A DNA stretch of 64,000 nucleotides from Streptomyces sp. NBC_01460. GTDB lineage: Bacteria > Actinomycetota > Actinomycetes > Streptomycetales > Streptomycetaceae. The stretch is from positions 2,356,001-2,420,000 of the forward strand of contig NZ_CP109473.1 in NCBI RefSeq assembly GCF_036227405.1. The letters run 5' to 3'. Under the pieces are notes generated by a model that did not search any database, was not told where the DNA came from, and saw only the letters and a program-made list of their open reading frames with translations. The stretch's first letter is position 1. Each line of letters starts with the position of its first letter. A program made the translations under genes and the position numbers. Below are positions 42,324 to 51,470 of this stretch, one piece after another.

Positions 42324-43988
42324 CGCGGGGGTGAGCCCCGGGTTCCCGGCCTCGGTCACGAAGGAGCCGGCCGTGGTGACGGGCGCACCGGGCGTGGTGA
42401 CCGCCGCGACCGTACGGAAGTCGGCACGGGCCTCGTCCCGGTCGAGGGTGACGAGCGCGTAGCCGCGGCGGCCGTTGTAGAACTTCATGTGCGGGTTGGC
42501 CCCGGTCAGGTTGTCCCAGTTGGCCGGCTTGTCGGCGCCGTCCTTGCCGCTGGCGATCGAGGTGGCCACGATCTCGGTGCCGACGGTCCGGGAGGCCGGG
42601 TCGTCGAAGTCCTTCTTGAGGTCGAAGCCGTAGGCGACGTGCACGTCGCCCGTCAGGACCATCAGGTTCTCGATCCCGGCGGCCTCCGCGCCGTCCATGA
42701 TCCGCTGCCGGGAGGCGGGGTAGCCGTCCCACGAGTCCATGGACAGTTTGTAGGCGTCGCCCGGCACGTCACGCCGCTGCGCGAAGGTGACCTGCTGGGG
42801 CACGACGTTCCAGCGGGCACCGGAGTTCTTCCAGCCGTCGAGCAGCCAGCGCTCCTGGGCCGCGCCCGTCATGGTGCGGGACGGGTCCTCGGACTCCGGT
42901 CCGGGGACCTTCCAGCCGTCGCCGTACGCCTGGTTGCTGCGGTACTGCCGGGTGTCGAGGATGTCGAACTGGGCGAGCCGGCCGAACTCCAGGCGGCGGT
43001 AGAGCCGCATGTCGGGTCCGGCGGGGCGCTGCGGGGCGCGCAGCGGCTGGTTCTCCCAGTACGCCCGGTAGGCGGCGGCCCTGCGCAGCAGGAACTCCTC
43101 CGGGGGGACGGTGTTCTCGGGGGTGTCGCCCGCGTAGTTGTTCTCGGTCTCGTGGTCGTCCCAGGTGACGACGAACGGGTGCGCGGCGTGGGCGGCGCGC
43201 AGGTCGGGGTCGGACTTGTAGAGGCCGTACCGCATGCGGTAGTCCTCCAGCGTGAGCGTCTCCCGGTTGAAGTGGGCCGGCAGGACGCGGTCGGTGTAGC
43301 CGCGGGCTCCGCCGGTGGCGGTGACCGCGTACTCGTAGAGGTAGTCGCCGAGGTGGAAGACCACGTCGACGTCCTCCTCCGCGAGGTGCCGGTAGGCCGT
43401 GAAGTATCCGTCGTGGTACGCCTGGCAGGAGACGGCGGCCAGGCTCAGCGAGCCGGTGCGGGCGCCGCGCTCGGGTGCGGTCCTGGTGCGTCCGGTGGGG
43501 CTGGTCCAGCTGCCGGCGCGGAAGCGGTAGTAGAAGCCCCGGTCGGAGTCGAGCCCGCCGACGTCCACGTGGACGCTGTGGCCGAATTCCGGGTGGGCCG
43601 TGGTGGATCCGCGCCGGACGATCCGCCGGAAGCGTTCGTCGCGGGCGATCTCCCAGCGGACCTCGACGCGCTCGGCGGGCAGCCCGCCGTCGGCCTCGTA
43701 CGGGCGGGGCGCGAGTCTCGTCCACAGGAGCACGGACTCCGGCAGCGGGTCCCCGGAGGCCACCCCGAGGGTGAAGGGGTCCTCGGTGATCCTCCGGGCG
43801 TCGAGCTCGGCGGCCGCGGCCGTGCCCGCGCCGGGCAGGCCGGCGGTGAAGGCCAGTGCGGCCGCGGCGCCGGTGACCGTGAGGAAACGGCGGCGCCCCA
43901 CCCCGGAGCCGAGCCGTCGCGCGGCGTCGCGCAGTTCGGCGGAATGGCCCTGCGGCCCGGGCGTCCTGCTGATCTGTGCGGGTGTCAT
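42321..43988 (-). CDS. phoD: PhoD-type alkaline phosphatase/phosphodiesterase, Tat-exported
   Basis: This 555-residue secreted enzyme has a twin-arginine signal ([17 protein letters not shown], about residues 31-47). A PhoD N-terminal domain ([21 protein letters not shown]) precedes the metallophosphatase core: [15 protein letters not shown] (Cys ligand region), [23 protein letters not shown] and [11 protein letters not shown]. These supply Fe/Ca ligands. It releases phosphate from phosphoesters or wall polymers outside the cell. ATG at 43986-43988. I see no clear PHO-box repeats upstream, but a nested inverted repeat is present. Confidence 0.94.
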   Translation of the reverse strand: MTPAQISRTPGPQGHSAELRDAARRLGSGVGRRRFLTVTGAAAALAFTAGLPGAGTAAAAELDARRITEDPFTLGVASGDPLPESVLLWTRLAPRPYEADGGLPAERVEVRWEIARDERFRRIVRRGSTTAHPEFGHSVHVDVGGLDSDRGFYYRFRAGSWTSPTGRTRTAPERGARTGSLSLAAVSCQAYHDGYFTAYRHLAEEDVDVVFHLGDYLYEYAVTATGGARGYTDRVLPAHFNRETLTLEDYRMRYGLYKSDPDLRAAHAAHPFVVTWDDHETENNYAGDTPENTVPPEEFLLRRAAAYRAYWENQPLRAPQRPAGPDMRLYRRLEFGRLAQFDILDTRQYRSNQAYGDGWKVPGPESEDPSRTMTGAAQERWLLDGWKNSGARWNVVPQQVTFAQRRDVPGDAYKLSMDSWDGYPASRQRIMDGAEAAGIENLMVLTGDVHVAYGFDLKKDFDDPASRTVGTEIVATSIASGKDGADKPANWDNLTGANPHMKFYNGRRGYALVTLDRDEARADFRTVAAVTTPGAPVTTAGSFVTEAGNPGLTPA

Positions 43989-44003
43989 ATGCCCCTCCCC
44001 TGC

Positions 44004-44068
44004 CGGATGTTGTCAGAGGCATTGGAATGCCGGGGGACGACTTTCCGTTGGCACGTACACAACATCCG
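44004..44068. promoter_or_regulatory. Nested inverted repeats between phoD and SDR gene
   Basis: CGGATGTTGT (44004-44013) is repeated inverted as ACAACATCCG (44059-44068), perfect 10-bp arms 45 bp apart. Inside lies the dyad GGCATT-GG-AATGCC (44018-44031). The segment is A/T-richer than its surroundings and sits upstream of both divergent genes, so it is a candidate operator or looped site. No binding protein is evident. Confidence 0.45.
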
Positions 44069-44131
44069 TATGGCGGTGCGATGAGCACCGGGTGCCGAGC
44101 GCCCGGAAACCCTCCCGTACGCTGCCGGGCC

Positions 44132-44887
44132 ATGAACGCTGAGCAGAGAATCGCTGTCGTCACAGGTGCGGGATCGGGGATCGGCAGGGCGGTCGCCCTC
44201 ACCCTTACGAGTGCGGGCTGGGCGGTCGCCCTGGCGGGGCGCCGGGCCGCGGCCCTCGAGGAGACGGCCGCGGCGGCCGGCCCGGGCGCCGCGGTGTGCC
44301 TGCCGACCGACGTGAGCCACCCGGACGGCGTGGCCGCGCTCTTCGCCGCCGTACGGGACCGCTTCGGCCGGCTGGACCTCCTCTTCAACAACGCGGGGAC
44401 GTTCGGGCCGGGCTCCACCCCGGTCGAGGACCTCGCGTACGAGGACTGGCGGACGGTGGTGGACGTCAATCTCACGGGGACGTTCCTGTGCGCGCAGGCG
44501 GCGTACCGCCTGATGAAGGAGCAGGACCCGCAGGGCGGCCGGATCATCAACAACGGCTCGATCTCCGCCCACGCGCCGCGCCCCCGCTCCATCGCCTACA
44601 CGGCGACGAAGCACGCGGTGACCGGGCTGACGAAGTCGCTGTCGCTGGACGGCCGGCCGTACCGGATCGCCTGCGGGCAGATCGACATCGGCAACGCGGC
44701 GACCGACATGACGGAACGGATGAGCGCGGGGATCCTCCAGGCCAACGGCGAGGTCGTCGCCGAGCCGGTGATGGCGGCGGACGACGTGGCCAGGACCGTC
44801 CTGCACATGGCGGAGCTGCCGCTGGAGGCCAATGTGCAGTTCGCGACGGTGCTGGCGACGGCCATGCCGTACGTGGGCCGAGGCTGA
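44132..44887 (+). CDS. Short-chain dehydrogenase/reductase
   Basis: The 251-residue classical SDR has cofactor motif [15 protein letters not shown], and catalytic Ser in [10 protein letters not shown]. The YxxxK motif lies in AYTATKHAV. An Arg in AGRRAAAL after strand 2 favours NADP. ATG at 44132. The substrate is unknown. It is divergent from phoD and is followed by a large inverted repeat that may end its transcript or control the next gene. Confidence 0.92.
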   Translation: MNAEQRIAVVTGAGSGIGRAVALTLTSAGWAVALAGRRAAALEETAAAAGPGAAVCLPTDVSHPDGVAALFAAVRDRFGRLDLLFNNAGTFGPGSTPVEDLAYEDWRTVVDVNLTGTFLCAQAAYRLMKEQDPQGGRIINNGSISAHAPRPRSIAYTATKHAVTGLTKSLSLDGRPYRIACGQIDIGNAATDMTERMSAGILQANGEVVAEPVMAADDVARTVLHMAELPLEANVQFATVLATAMPYVGRG

Positions 44888-44899
44888 CCCTTTTCGATC

Positions 44900-44970
44900 C
44901 ACGCTTGCCCGGAACTCACCCTCGAATGACGGAATCTGCGAATTTCGACGTCTGAGTCCGGGCAAGCGTG
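44900..44970. repeat. Long inverted repeat with an A/T-rich loop upstream of the lamin-tail gene
   Basis: CACGCTTGCCCGGA (44900-44913) is perfectly complementary to TCCGGGCAAGCGTG (44957-44970). The 43-nt loop contains an A/T-rich stretch (CGAATGACGGAATCTGCGAATTTCG). It lies 13 bp after the SDR stop and 55 bp before the next start. It could be the SDR terminator, or an operator or leader structure for the secreted protein gene; the long loop makes a simple terminator less likely. Confidence 0.6.
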
Positions 44971-45024
44971 CGCTGCCCGTATGCTGCTGACCTTCACCGG
45001 ATGAACACAGAAGGAACACACCGC

Positions 45025-45489
45025 ATGCGCATACGCACCGCCGCGCCCCTCGCCCTGGCCGCCGCCACCGCACTGGCCGGCTCGCTCCTCGCCACGGTTC
45101 CGGCCTCGGCGGCCTCCCATCAGGGCGGGCTGCACCTCGGCAAGATCCAGTACGACAGCCCCGGCAAGGACACCCGGACGAACACGTCCCTGGTCGCCGA
45201 GTACGTGGACGTCCACAACAACGGGAAGTCCGCGCTGCAGCTCAAGGGCTACAAGCTGAAGGACAACACGGGCTACACGTACACCTTCCCCTCCTTCACC
45301 GTCGCCGCCGGGAAGACGGTCCGGGTGCACACCGGCAAGGGCAAGAACTCCGCGGCGCACGCCTACTGGAACCGCGGCTCGTACGTCTGGAACAACACCG
45401 GCGACAAGGCCCGGCTGATCAAGCCGAGCGGCACGCTCCTGGACTCCTGCTCCTGGGGCAAGGGCACGGGCGTGAAGGTCTGCCACTGA
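45025..45489 (+). CDS. Secreted lamin-tail-domain protein
   Basis: This 154-residue exported protein has a signal peptide ending VPASAAS (about residue 32). A single lamin-tail (LTD) Ig-like domain follows: LHLGKIQYDSPGKDTRTNTSLVAEYVDVHNNGKS in outline, then LKGYKLKDNTGYTYTFP and YVWNNTGDKARLIKPSGTLLDSCSW. LTD domains in bacteria are extracellular and often attach to other proteins or bind DNA. Two Cys near the C terminus probably pair. ATG at 45025 has GAAGGA about 10 nt upstream; ATG at 45001 is an alternative. A 14-bp-stem terminator follows. Confidence 0.88.
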   Translation: MRIRTAAPLALAAATALAGSLLATVPASAASHQGGLHLGKIQYDSPGKDTRTNTSLVAEYVDVHNNGKSALQLKGYKLKDNTGYTYTFPSFTVAAGKTVRVHTGKGKNSAAHAYWNRGSYVWNNTGDKARLIKPSGTLLDSCSWGKGTGVKVCH

Positions 45490-45536
45490 CCGCGGTGAAC
45501 GGGCCGCCGCGGCCGGGGGGTCCGTGGAGCGGCCAG

Positions 45537-45572
45537 GGGGTGGCCCGGGGAGTCAGGACCCCGGGCCACCCC
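45537..45572 (+). terminator. Terminator of the lamin-tail gene
   Basis: GGGGTGGCCCGGGG (45537-45550) pairs perfectly with CCCCGGGCCACCCC (45559-45572), a 14-bp stem with an 8-nt loop, 48 bp after the stop. Confidence 0.82.
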
Positions 45573-45634
45573 TGCGGGCCTCCTCGGAGGGCTTTACGGG
45601 AATGCCCGCCCGCACGCTTCGGTTGACCTGCGAC

Positions 45635-46489
45635 ATGAGCTCACACGGCAGCGCCGAGGTCCTCCGCTACACCGCCTTCTCCGCCGACCCCGAGGGGGGC
45701 AACCCGGCAGGGGTCGTCCTGGACGCCTCCGGCCTGGACGACACGGCGATGCTCGCCGTCGCGGCGGATCTCGGGTACAGCGAGTCGGCCTTCCTCACCG
45801 CGCCCGACGGCCATGGCGGGTACACCGTCCGCTACTTCAGCCCGAAGGCCGAGGTCCCCTTCTGCGGCCACGCCACGGTGGCCGCCGCCCTCGCGCTCGC
45901 CGAACGGGACGGCCCCGGCGACCTGGTGTTCTCCACCCCCGCCGGCACGGTCCCCGTCAGTGTCGTCCGAGAGGGCGGCGAGCTCCGCGCCACCCTCACC
46001 AGCGTCGAGCCGCACACCGAGGACGCCGCACCCGAGGACGTGGCGGAAGCCCTGGCCGCCCTGGACTGGCCGGCCACCGGTCTGGACCCCGCCCTTCCCC
46101 CGCGCATCGCCTACGCCGGTGCCCGTCACCTGGTGCTGGCCGCCGCGACCCGGGAGCGGCTCGCGGACCTCTCGTACGACTTCGCCCGCCTGGAAGCCCT
46201 CATGCGCCGGCTGGACCTGACGACCGTGCAGCTGGTCTGGCGGGAGTCCGGCTCGGTCTTCCACGTCCGCGACCCGTTCCCGGTCGGCGGTGTGGTCGAG
46301 GATCCCGCGACGGGCGCCGCGGCCGCCGCGTTCGGCGCGTACGCCCGCGAGCTGGGCCTCGTCCCCGAGGACGCCGTCCTCACCCTGCACCAGGGCGCCG
46401 ACATGGGCCGTCCCGGCACGCTCACCGTCGAGCTGCGGTCCGGTGACACGCGGGTCCGGGTGAGCGGGACGGGGACCCGGATCGGCTGA
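45635..46489 (+). CDS. PhzF-family isomerase/epimerase
   Basis: This 284-residue cytosolic protein has full-length PhzF fold blocks: RYTAFSADPEGGNPAGVVLDA, LGYSESAFLT (catalytic Glu region), RYFSPKAEVPFCGHATVAAALAL and VEDPATGAAAAAFGAYARELG. Members isomerise trans-2,3-dihydro-3-hydroxyanthranilate in phenazine synthesis, but most, as here with no phz genes around, have unknown substrates. ATG at 45635 is chosen. It converges with the AKR gene at 46514. It is distinct from the shorter PhzF-like gene at 23360. Confidence 0.92.
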   Translation: MSSHGSAEVLRYTAFSADPEGGNPAGVVLDASGLDDTAMLAVAADLGYSESAFLTAPDGHGGYTVRYFSPKAEVPFCGHATVAAALALAERDGPGDLVFSTPAGTVPVSVVREGGELRATLTSVEPHTEDAAPEDVAEALAALDWPATGLDPALPPRIAYAGARHLVLAAATRERLADLSYDFARLEALMRRLDLTTVQLVWRESGSVFHVRDPFPVGGVVEDPATGAAAAAFGAYARELGLVPEDAVLTLHQGADMGRPGTLTVELRSGDTRVRVSGTGTRIG

Positions 46490-46513
46490 CCCGGCGCCCC
46501 GTCGGCCCCGCCC

Positions 46514-47515
46514 TCACGCGAGCAGGCGGGCGACCTCCTCCATCCGGTCCGGCCCCAGGGGGCCGTGGGCGAGCGCGCCCGCGTTCTCCTCGGCCTGGGC
46601 GACCGTCCGGAAGCCGGGGATCGGCACCGTCCGCCCGCTGCGGCCCCACAGCCAGCCGAGGGCTCCCTGGGCGAGGGTGCGGCCGTCCGATGTGAGCACC
46701 TCGCGGATCGCCTCGACCCGCGGCGCCCAGTGCGCCGAGGGCACCCCGCCCGCCTCGAACCAGTGGAGCCAGGCGGGCGGGGTGGACCGGATGTCGCCGG
46801 CGGCCGCCCGCCGGCCCGGATCGCGTGCGCCGGTGAGGAGCCCCATGGCCAGCGGGCTCCGGATGATGCTGAGGAGGCCCCGCTCCTCGCCGAGGGCCAG
46901 CATCCCGGGAGCGTCCTCCAGCACGTTGCAGGCGTGCTGGACGGCCGCGCAGTGCTCACCCCCGGCGAACAGCGCCGCGCGCTCCGGGTCGTCGGTGCTC
47001 CAGGCGTAGGCCCGGATCAGCCCTTCGGCCACGAACCCCTCGCAGGCCTCGCGCAGTTCGGCCGCCACGTCGGCCGGGGTGTCGCCCAGGTGCAGCTGGA
47101 AGAGGTCGATCCGGTCGGTCCCCAGCCTGCGCAGCGAGGCGAGGAGCGCCCGGCGGGCGTACGCCGGCGACCTGTCGGCCCCGTCCATCGTGCGGGCCCG
47201 CTCGTCGAACAGGTTGCCCCACTTGGTGGCGACGACGGCCTCGTCGCGCCTGCCCGCCAGCGCCCTGCCCAGCACGCGTTCGCTGTGCCCGGCCCCGTAC
47301 ACGTCCGCGGTGTCGAAGAACCGCACCCCGAGGTCGAGCGCCCGCCGGATCGCCGCCACCGACTCCTCGTCGTCGACCTTGCCCCAGCCGAGCGGGCTGC
47401 CGTCGGGCGTCGACCACTCGCCCCCGATCGCCCAGCACCCGAAGCCGAGCGCGCCGACCTCGATCCCGCTGCGGCCCAGTGTCCTCTTCCGCCAGTCCGT
47501 GCCTGTCGTCTGCAT
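46514..47515 (-). CDS. Aldo/keto reductase (AKR, YccK/Gcy-like group)
   Basis: This 333-residue TIM-barrel oxidoreductase has the complete tetrad: Asp and Tyr in RFFDTADVYGAGHSERVLG, Lys in VVATKWGN and His in LFQLHLGD. The cofactor-binding end reads TVPIPGFRTVAQAEENAGAL. ATG at 47513-47515 (MQTTGTDWRKRTLG). The substrate is unknown. It lies alone between a PhzF-like gene and a TetR/exporter pair. Unlike the two other AKR genes in the window, it has no adjacent regulator. Confidence 0.93.
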   Translation of the reverse strand: MQTTGTDWRKRTLGRSGIEVGALGFGCWAIGGEWSTPDGSPLGWGKVDDEESVAAIRRALDLGVRFFDTADVYGAGHSERVLGRALAGRRDEAVVATKWGNLFDERARTMDGADRSPAYARRALLASLRRLGTDRIDLFQLHLGDTPADVAAELREACEGFVAEGLIRAYAWSTDDPERAALFAGGEHCAAVQHACNVLEDAPGMLALGEERGLLSIIRSPLAMGLLTGARDPGRRAAAGDIRSTPPAWLHWFEAGGVPSAHWAPRVEAIREVLTSDGRTLAQGALGWLWGRSGRTVPIPGFRTVAQAEENAGALAHGPLGPDRMEEVARLLA

Positions 47516-47658
47516 GACCGCAGAAGCTACGAGTTGGAGTGCACAAGAGGTCAAGCACCCGCCGTCGGGGCACGCACGGGCCGCTGCTCCCGCTGACGTA
47601 CGGGGCCGTCGTCGGCCCACGTGGCGGGGACGCCGTCACCCCCTCCGCGGGGTCGCCG

Positions 47659-48270
47659 TCAGCCCACGTAGACGCCCGCCCTGGCCGCCACGGCCGCCGC
47701 CTCGGCCGCCCGGTCGGCGACGCTCTCGTCGAGGGGGTCGCCGCTGGCCAGCAGCCGGTAGTAGAGGGGCGCCGACACGGCCCGGATCACCTCGTGCGCG
47801 TCGGTGCCCCGGGGCAGCTCGCCCCGCGCGACCGCCGCGTCGACACAGCCGGCCCACTCCTCGACGCGCACCGCGTAGAAGCGGTGCAGGGCCTCGGCCG
47901 TCCGGGGGTCGCACGTCGCCGCCGCGACGACCGCGGAGAAGAGGGGCCCCTGGCGCGCGTCGGTCAGCGTCCGCACCACCAGCCGCGCGTTGGCCCTGAG
48001 GTCCTCGTCCAGGGAGCCGGTGTCCGCGCGCGGGACGGACTGCTCCGCCATGTCCGTCAGCAGGTCGGCGACCAGCCCCGCCGTGGTCACCCAGCGCCGG
48101 TAGACCGTCGTCTTGCCGACCTCCGCGCGGCGGGCGACGTCGGCGAGATCGAGCCCGCCGAACCCCTGCTCGACCAGCGCGTCACCGGCGGCCCGCAGCA
48201 CGGACTCCCGCACCCGGGCCGTACGCCCGCCGGGCCGGACCGTACCCGGCTCCACTTCCTCAGCACCCAT
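47659..48270 (-). CDS. TetR-family repressor of the adjacent DHA2 exporter
   Basis: The 203-residue regulator has a helix-turn-helix at about residues 20-65 (LDLADVARRAEVGKTTVYRRW) and a TetR C-terminal domain with DPRTAEALHRFYAVRVEEW. ATG at 48268-48270. It is divergent from an MFS exporter 107 bp away. Several ATTAACGG-like half-sites and an inverted repeat lie in the gap. This is a classic self-controlled efflux pair; the inducer is unknown. Confidence 0.92.
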   Translation of the reverse strand: MGAEEVEPGTVRPGGRTARVRESVLRAAGDALVEQGFGGLDLADVARRAEVGKTTVYRRWVTTAGLVADLLTDMAEQSVPRADTGSLDEDLRANARLVVRTLTDARQGPLFSAVVAAATCDPRTAEALHRFYAVRVEEWAGCVDAAVARGELPRGTDAHEVIRAVSAPLYYRLLASGDPLDESVADRAAEAAAVAARAGVYVG

Positions 48271-48323
48271 AACGGCTCTCCAGTTCCATTAGCGGTCCAC
48301 TCCCTGCTACGGTGACACCCATA

Positions 48324-48347
48324 TTAACGGAACCGAAGAACCGTTAA
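48324..48347. promoter_or_regulatory. Candidate TetR operator TTAACGG-N10-CCGTTAA
   Basis: TTAACGG (48324-48330) and CCGTTAA (48341-48347) form a perfect 7-bp inverted repeat spaced by 10 bp. Similar half-sites TAACGG at 48270-48275 and TTAGCGG at 48289-48295 lie nearer tetR. It is 30 bp upstream of the exporter start. Binding by the TetR at 47659 is inferred. Confidence 0.65.
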
Positions 48348-48377
48348 CACCCCAGGGCCTCCAGGAAAGGGCACCCC

Positions 48378-49826
48378 ATGTCCACCTCCAGCAGCACGGC
48401 ACCCGTCACCGCGCCTCCCCCGGCCCCGGCCGTCCGCATGACCGGCCGGCAGAAGCTCGTGCTCGTCCTCCTCCTCGGTGCGCAGTTCATGATCGCCGTG
48501 GACTTCTCGATCCTGAACGTCGCGCTGCCCGCCGTGGGCGAGGGACTCGGATTCTCCCTCGCCCACCTCCAGTGGATCGCCACCTCCTTCGCCCTCGCCG
48601 CCGCCGGATTCACCCTGCTGTTCGGGCGCGTCGCCGATCTCGTCGGCCGCAAGCGCCTGTTCACCGGCGGCATGGTCGTCCTCGGCCTCTCCTCGGCGCT
48701 CGGCGGGCTCGCCACCTCCCCCGAGGTCCTGCTCACCGCGCGCGTCCTCCAGGGCCTGGCCACCGCCGCCGTCACCCCGGCCGGACTCGCGCTGCTCACC
48801 ACGGCGTTCAAGGAGGGCCCCCTGCGCGAGCGTGCCCTCGGCCTCAACGGCGCCCTGATGTCCGCCGGTTTCACCGCCGGGGCGATCCTCGGCGGACTGC
48901 TCACCGACCTGCTCTCCTGGCGCTGGGCCTTCTTCATCAACGTCCCCGTCGCCGCGCTGGTCGTCGCCCTCGCCCCGTCCGTGATCACCGACTCGCGGCC
49001 GGCCGGGCGGCCGAAGCTCGACCTGCCGGGCGCCGCGACCGTCACAGGCGGCCTGCTGCTGCTCGTGTACGGGCTGACGCAGGCGGGCGAGTCCGGCTGG
49101 ACCACGCCCACCACCCTGGCCGCACTGCTCGTGGGCGCCGCGCTCCTCGTCGGGTTCTGGTTCGTCGAGAAGCGGGCCGCCGCGCCCCTGGTCCCCGTGC
49201 ACATCCTCCGGCGGCGCAGCGTCGTCTGGGGCAACGCCACCGGGCTGATCGCCTTCGTCACCGAGACGTCCCTGGTCTTCCTGCTGACGCTCTACCTCCA
49301 GGAGGTCCTCGGCTACTCCCCTCTCGCCACCGGCCTCGCGTTCGGTGTCCTGGGCATCGGCACCGTGATCGGCGGCATGCTCGGCGGGCGCGCGGTGGGC
49401 CGGTTCGGGAGCCGGCGCACCATCGTCACGGGTGGTGCCGTCCAGGCGGCCGCCACCCTGTCCCTGGTGGCGCTCGGCACCTCCGGCGGCTGGATCTCGC
49501 TGCTGCTCGCGGCGACCTTCGTCGGCGGCGTGGGCAACATGCTGATGATCGTGGGCTTCATGGTCACCGCCACCTCCGGCCTGCCCGACGGGGAGCAGGG
49601 CCTGGCCACCGGCCTGGCCACGATGACGCAGCAGGTCGGCATCACCCTGGGGATCCCGGTGATGAGCGCGATCGTCACCGCCCGGACGGGTACGGACACC
49701 GGGCCCGGCGCGGTGCTGTCCGGGGTCTCGACGGCGGTCCTCGTCAACTCGGCGCTCGTCCTCGCGGGGGCCCTGCTCGCCGGGGTGTTCCTCGGCCGGT
49801 CCGGCAGCCGGGCGTCCGCCGGGTGA
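48378..49826 (+). CDS. DHA2-family MFS exporter (14-helix)
   Basis: The 482-residue membrane protein has the DHA2 helix-1 block VDFSILNVALPAVG, motif A GRVADLVGRKRLFTGG and motif C-like SAGFTAGAILGGLLTD. The hydrophobic segments fit 14 helices. ATG at 48378 has AGGAAAGG upstream. It is divergent from its putative TetR repressor. It is likely a drug or metabolite efflux pump; the specific substrate is unknown. Confidence 0.93.
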   Translation: MSTSSSTAPVTAPPPAPAVRMTGRQKLVLVLLLGAQFMIAVDFSILNVALPAVGEGLGFSLAHLQWIATSFALAAAGFTLLFGRVADLVGRKRLFTGGMVVLGLSSALGGLATSPEVLLTARVLQGLATAAVTPAGLALLTTAFKEGPLRERALGLNGALMSAGFTAGAILGGLLTDLLSWRWAFFINVPVAALVVALAPSVITDSRPAGRPKLDLPGAATVTGGLLLLVYGLTQAGESGWTTPTTLAALLVGAALLVGFWFVEKRAAAPLVPVHILRRRSVVWGNATGLIAFVTETSLVFLLTLYLQEVLGYSPLATGLAFGVLGIGTVIGGMLGGRAVGRFGSRRTIVTGGAVQAAATLSLVALGTSGGWISLLLAATFVGGVGNMLMIVGFMVTATSGLPDGEQGLATGLATMTQQVGITLGIPVMSAIVTARTGTDTGPGAVLSGVSTAVLVNSALVLAGALLAGVFLGRSGSRASAG

Positions 49827-49870
49827 GTCGGGTCCGGGCGGCGGGCCGCGGGCGCGGCAGGATGACGTCC

Positions 49871-50452
49871 ATGGCACAACCGCTGACCGTCCCCAGCATG
49901 ACCGCCGGAGCCGATTTCGTCCTCCGCCCCTGGGAGATGAGCGATCTGCCCCTCGTCCGCGAGGCGGCGGAGGACGACTACATCCCACTGATCACGACGA
50001 TCCCGACGCCCTACTCCGACGAGGCGGCCGAGGCCTACGTCAGACGCCAGTGGGACCGGGCGGCCACCGGGAGCGGGTATCCGTTCACCATCGCCCGTAC
50101 CCGGGACCGCAGGCCGGTCGGTTCCGTCGGCCTCTGGCTCGCGGACGTGGCCGAGGGCAGGGCCACGCTCGGCTACTGGATGACGGCCCCGGGCCGCGGC
50201 CGGGGCGTCGCGGGAGCGGCCCTGCGCACGGTCACCACCTGGGCCCTGCACGAGCTGCGCATCCCCAGGGTCCAGGTGCTCGTCGAGCCGTGGAACACGG
50301 CCTCCCTGCGGACCGCCGAGAGCGCCGGCTACCGGCGCGAGGGTCTCCTGCGCGACTGGCAGGAGATCGGGGGGCGGCGCCGGGACATGCTGATGTACTC
50401 CCGGCTGAACGGTGACCGTCCCTCCGGTGACCGGGCGCCCACGGGAAGCTGA
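49871..50452 (+). CDS. GNAT-family N-acetyltransferase (RimJ/RimL-like)
   Basis: This 193-residue cytosolic acetyl-CoA-dependent transferase has the RimJ-like opening LRPWEMSDLPLVREAAED and motif A with the CoA loop APGRGRGVAGAALRTVTTWAL. Motif B reads VLVEPWNTASLRTAESAGYRREGLLRDW, the last part typical of RimJ/RimL/SpeG-type enzymes. ATG at 49871 is chosen; ATG at 49862 is possible. It may acetylate a protein N terminus, amine or antibiotic. It follows the exporter by 44 bp and could be co-transcribed. Confidence 0.9.
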   Translation: MAQPLTVPSMTAGADFVLRPWEMSDLPLVREAAEDDYIPLITTIPTPYSDEAAEAYVRRQWDRAATGSGYPFTIARTRDRRPVGSVGLWLADVAEGRATLGYWMTAPGRGRGVAGAALRTVTTWALHELRIPRVQVLVEPWNTASLRTAESAGYRREGLLRDWQEIGGRRRDMLMYSRLNGDRPSGDRAPTGS

Positions 50453-50530
50453 ACACGAGACGTTACGATCGCGGGCACCGCGGCAGGACCGCGGTGCAGC
50501 CGCAGCCGAAGACCCCGGGAGAGCCGAGCC

Positions 50531-51433
50531 TTGTCCGTACCACGCGTCGGCGTAGCCATCGTGACCATGGGGGACCGCCCGCGACAGGTCGAGGCGCTGC
50601 TGGCGTCGGTGGCCATGCAGGACGTACGGCCCTCCCGCGTGGTGGTCGTGGGCAACGGCTCACCCCTTCCGGACTACGGCGCCTTCCCCGGTCTGACGGA
50701 CCTCGACGGCGGTGTGACGCTGCTCGAACTCGACGAGAACCTGGGCTGCCCCGGCGGCCGCAACAAGGCCTTGGAGGCGCTCGCCGGTTTCGGCGACGTC
50801 GACGTGGTGATCGAGCTGGACGACGACGGCCTCCTGATGGACAAGGACGTGTTCCGCACGGTCCAGGAGCTGTACGCCGCCGATCCGCGCCTCGGCATCG
50901 TGGGCTTCCGCATCGCCGACGAACTCGGGGAGACCCAGCGCCGGCACGTCCCGCGGCTCCGGGCCAAGGACCCGATGCGCGGCGGCCCGGTCACCGCGTT
51001 CCTCGGGGGCGGCCACGCGCTCTCCATGGAGATGCTCGCCGGGACGGGCCTCTGGCCGGCCGAGTTCTTCTTCACCCACGAGGAGACCGACCTGTCCTGG
51101 CGTGCGCTCGACGCGGGCTGGACGATCCTCTACGAGCCGGGCCTGCTGCTCCAGCACCCCAGGACGTCGCCGGCGCGGCACGCGGTCTACTACCGCATGA
51201 CGGCCCGCAACCGTGTCTGGCTGGCCCGCCGCAATCTGCCCGTCCTCCTGGTCCCCGTCTACCTGGGCACCTGGCTGCTGCTCACCCTCGCGCGCACCCG
51301 CTCGGCCTCCGGCCTCCGCGCCTGGGCGGCCGGCTTCGCCGAGGGGGTGCGCACCGGCTGCGGGCCGCGCCGGCCGATGCGCTGGCGCACGGTGTGGCGG
51401 ATGACGCGCCTGGGCCGCCCACCGGTCATCTGA
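50531..51433 (+). CDS. Family 2 glycosyltransferase, membrane-associated
   Basis: This 300-residue GT-A enzyme has N-terminal strand PRVGVAIVTMGDRPRQVEALLASV and nucleotide-sugar region DENLGCPGGRNKAL. The DxD motif lies in VIELDDDGLL and the catalytic acidic region in FFFTHEETDLSWRALDAGW. A C-terminal hydrophobic stretch (LLVPVYLGTWLLLTLA) is followed by a basic tail, suggesting membrane attachment. TTG at 50531 is the start, with GGGAGAG upstream. Donor and acceptor are unknown; wall polymer, glycolipid or exopolysaccharide are possible. Confidence 0.9.
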   Translation: MSVPRVGVAIVTMGDRPRQVEALLASVAMQDVRPSRVVVVGNGSPLPDYGAFPGLTDLDGGVTLLELDENLGCPGGRNKALEALAGFGDVDVVIELDDDGLLMDKDVFRTVQELYAADPRLGIVGFRIADELGETQRRHVPRLRAKDPMRGGPVTAFLGGGHALSMEMLAGTGLWPAEFFFTHEETDLSWRALDAGWTILYEPGLLLQHPRTSPARHAVYYRMTARNRVWLARRNLPVLLVPVYLGTWLLLTLARTRSASGLRAWAAGFAEGVRTGCGPRRPMRWRTVWRMTRLGRPPVI

Positions 51434-51470
51434 CCGGCCAGGGCCGCAGGCCGGGGCCCGCCGGGCCCGC

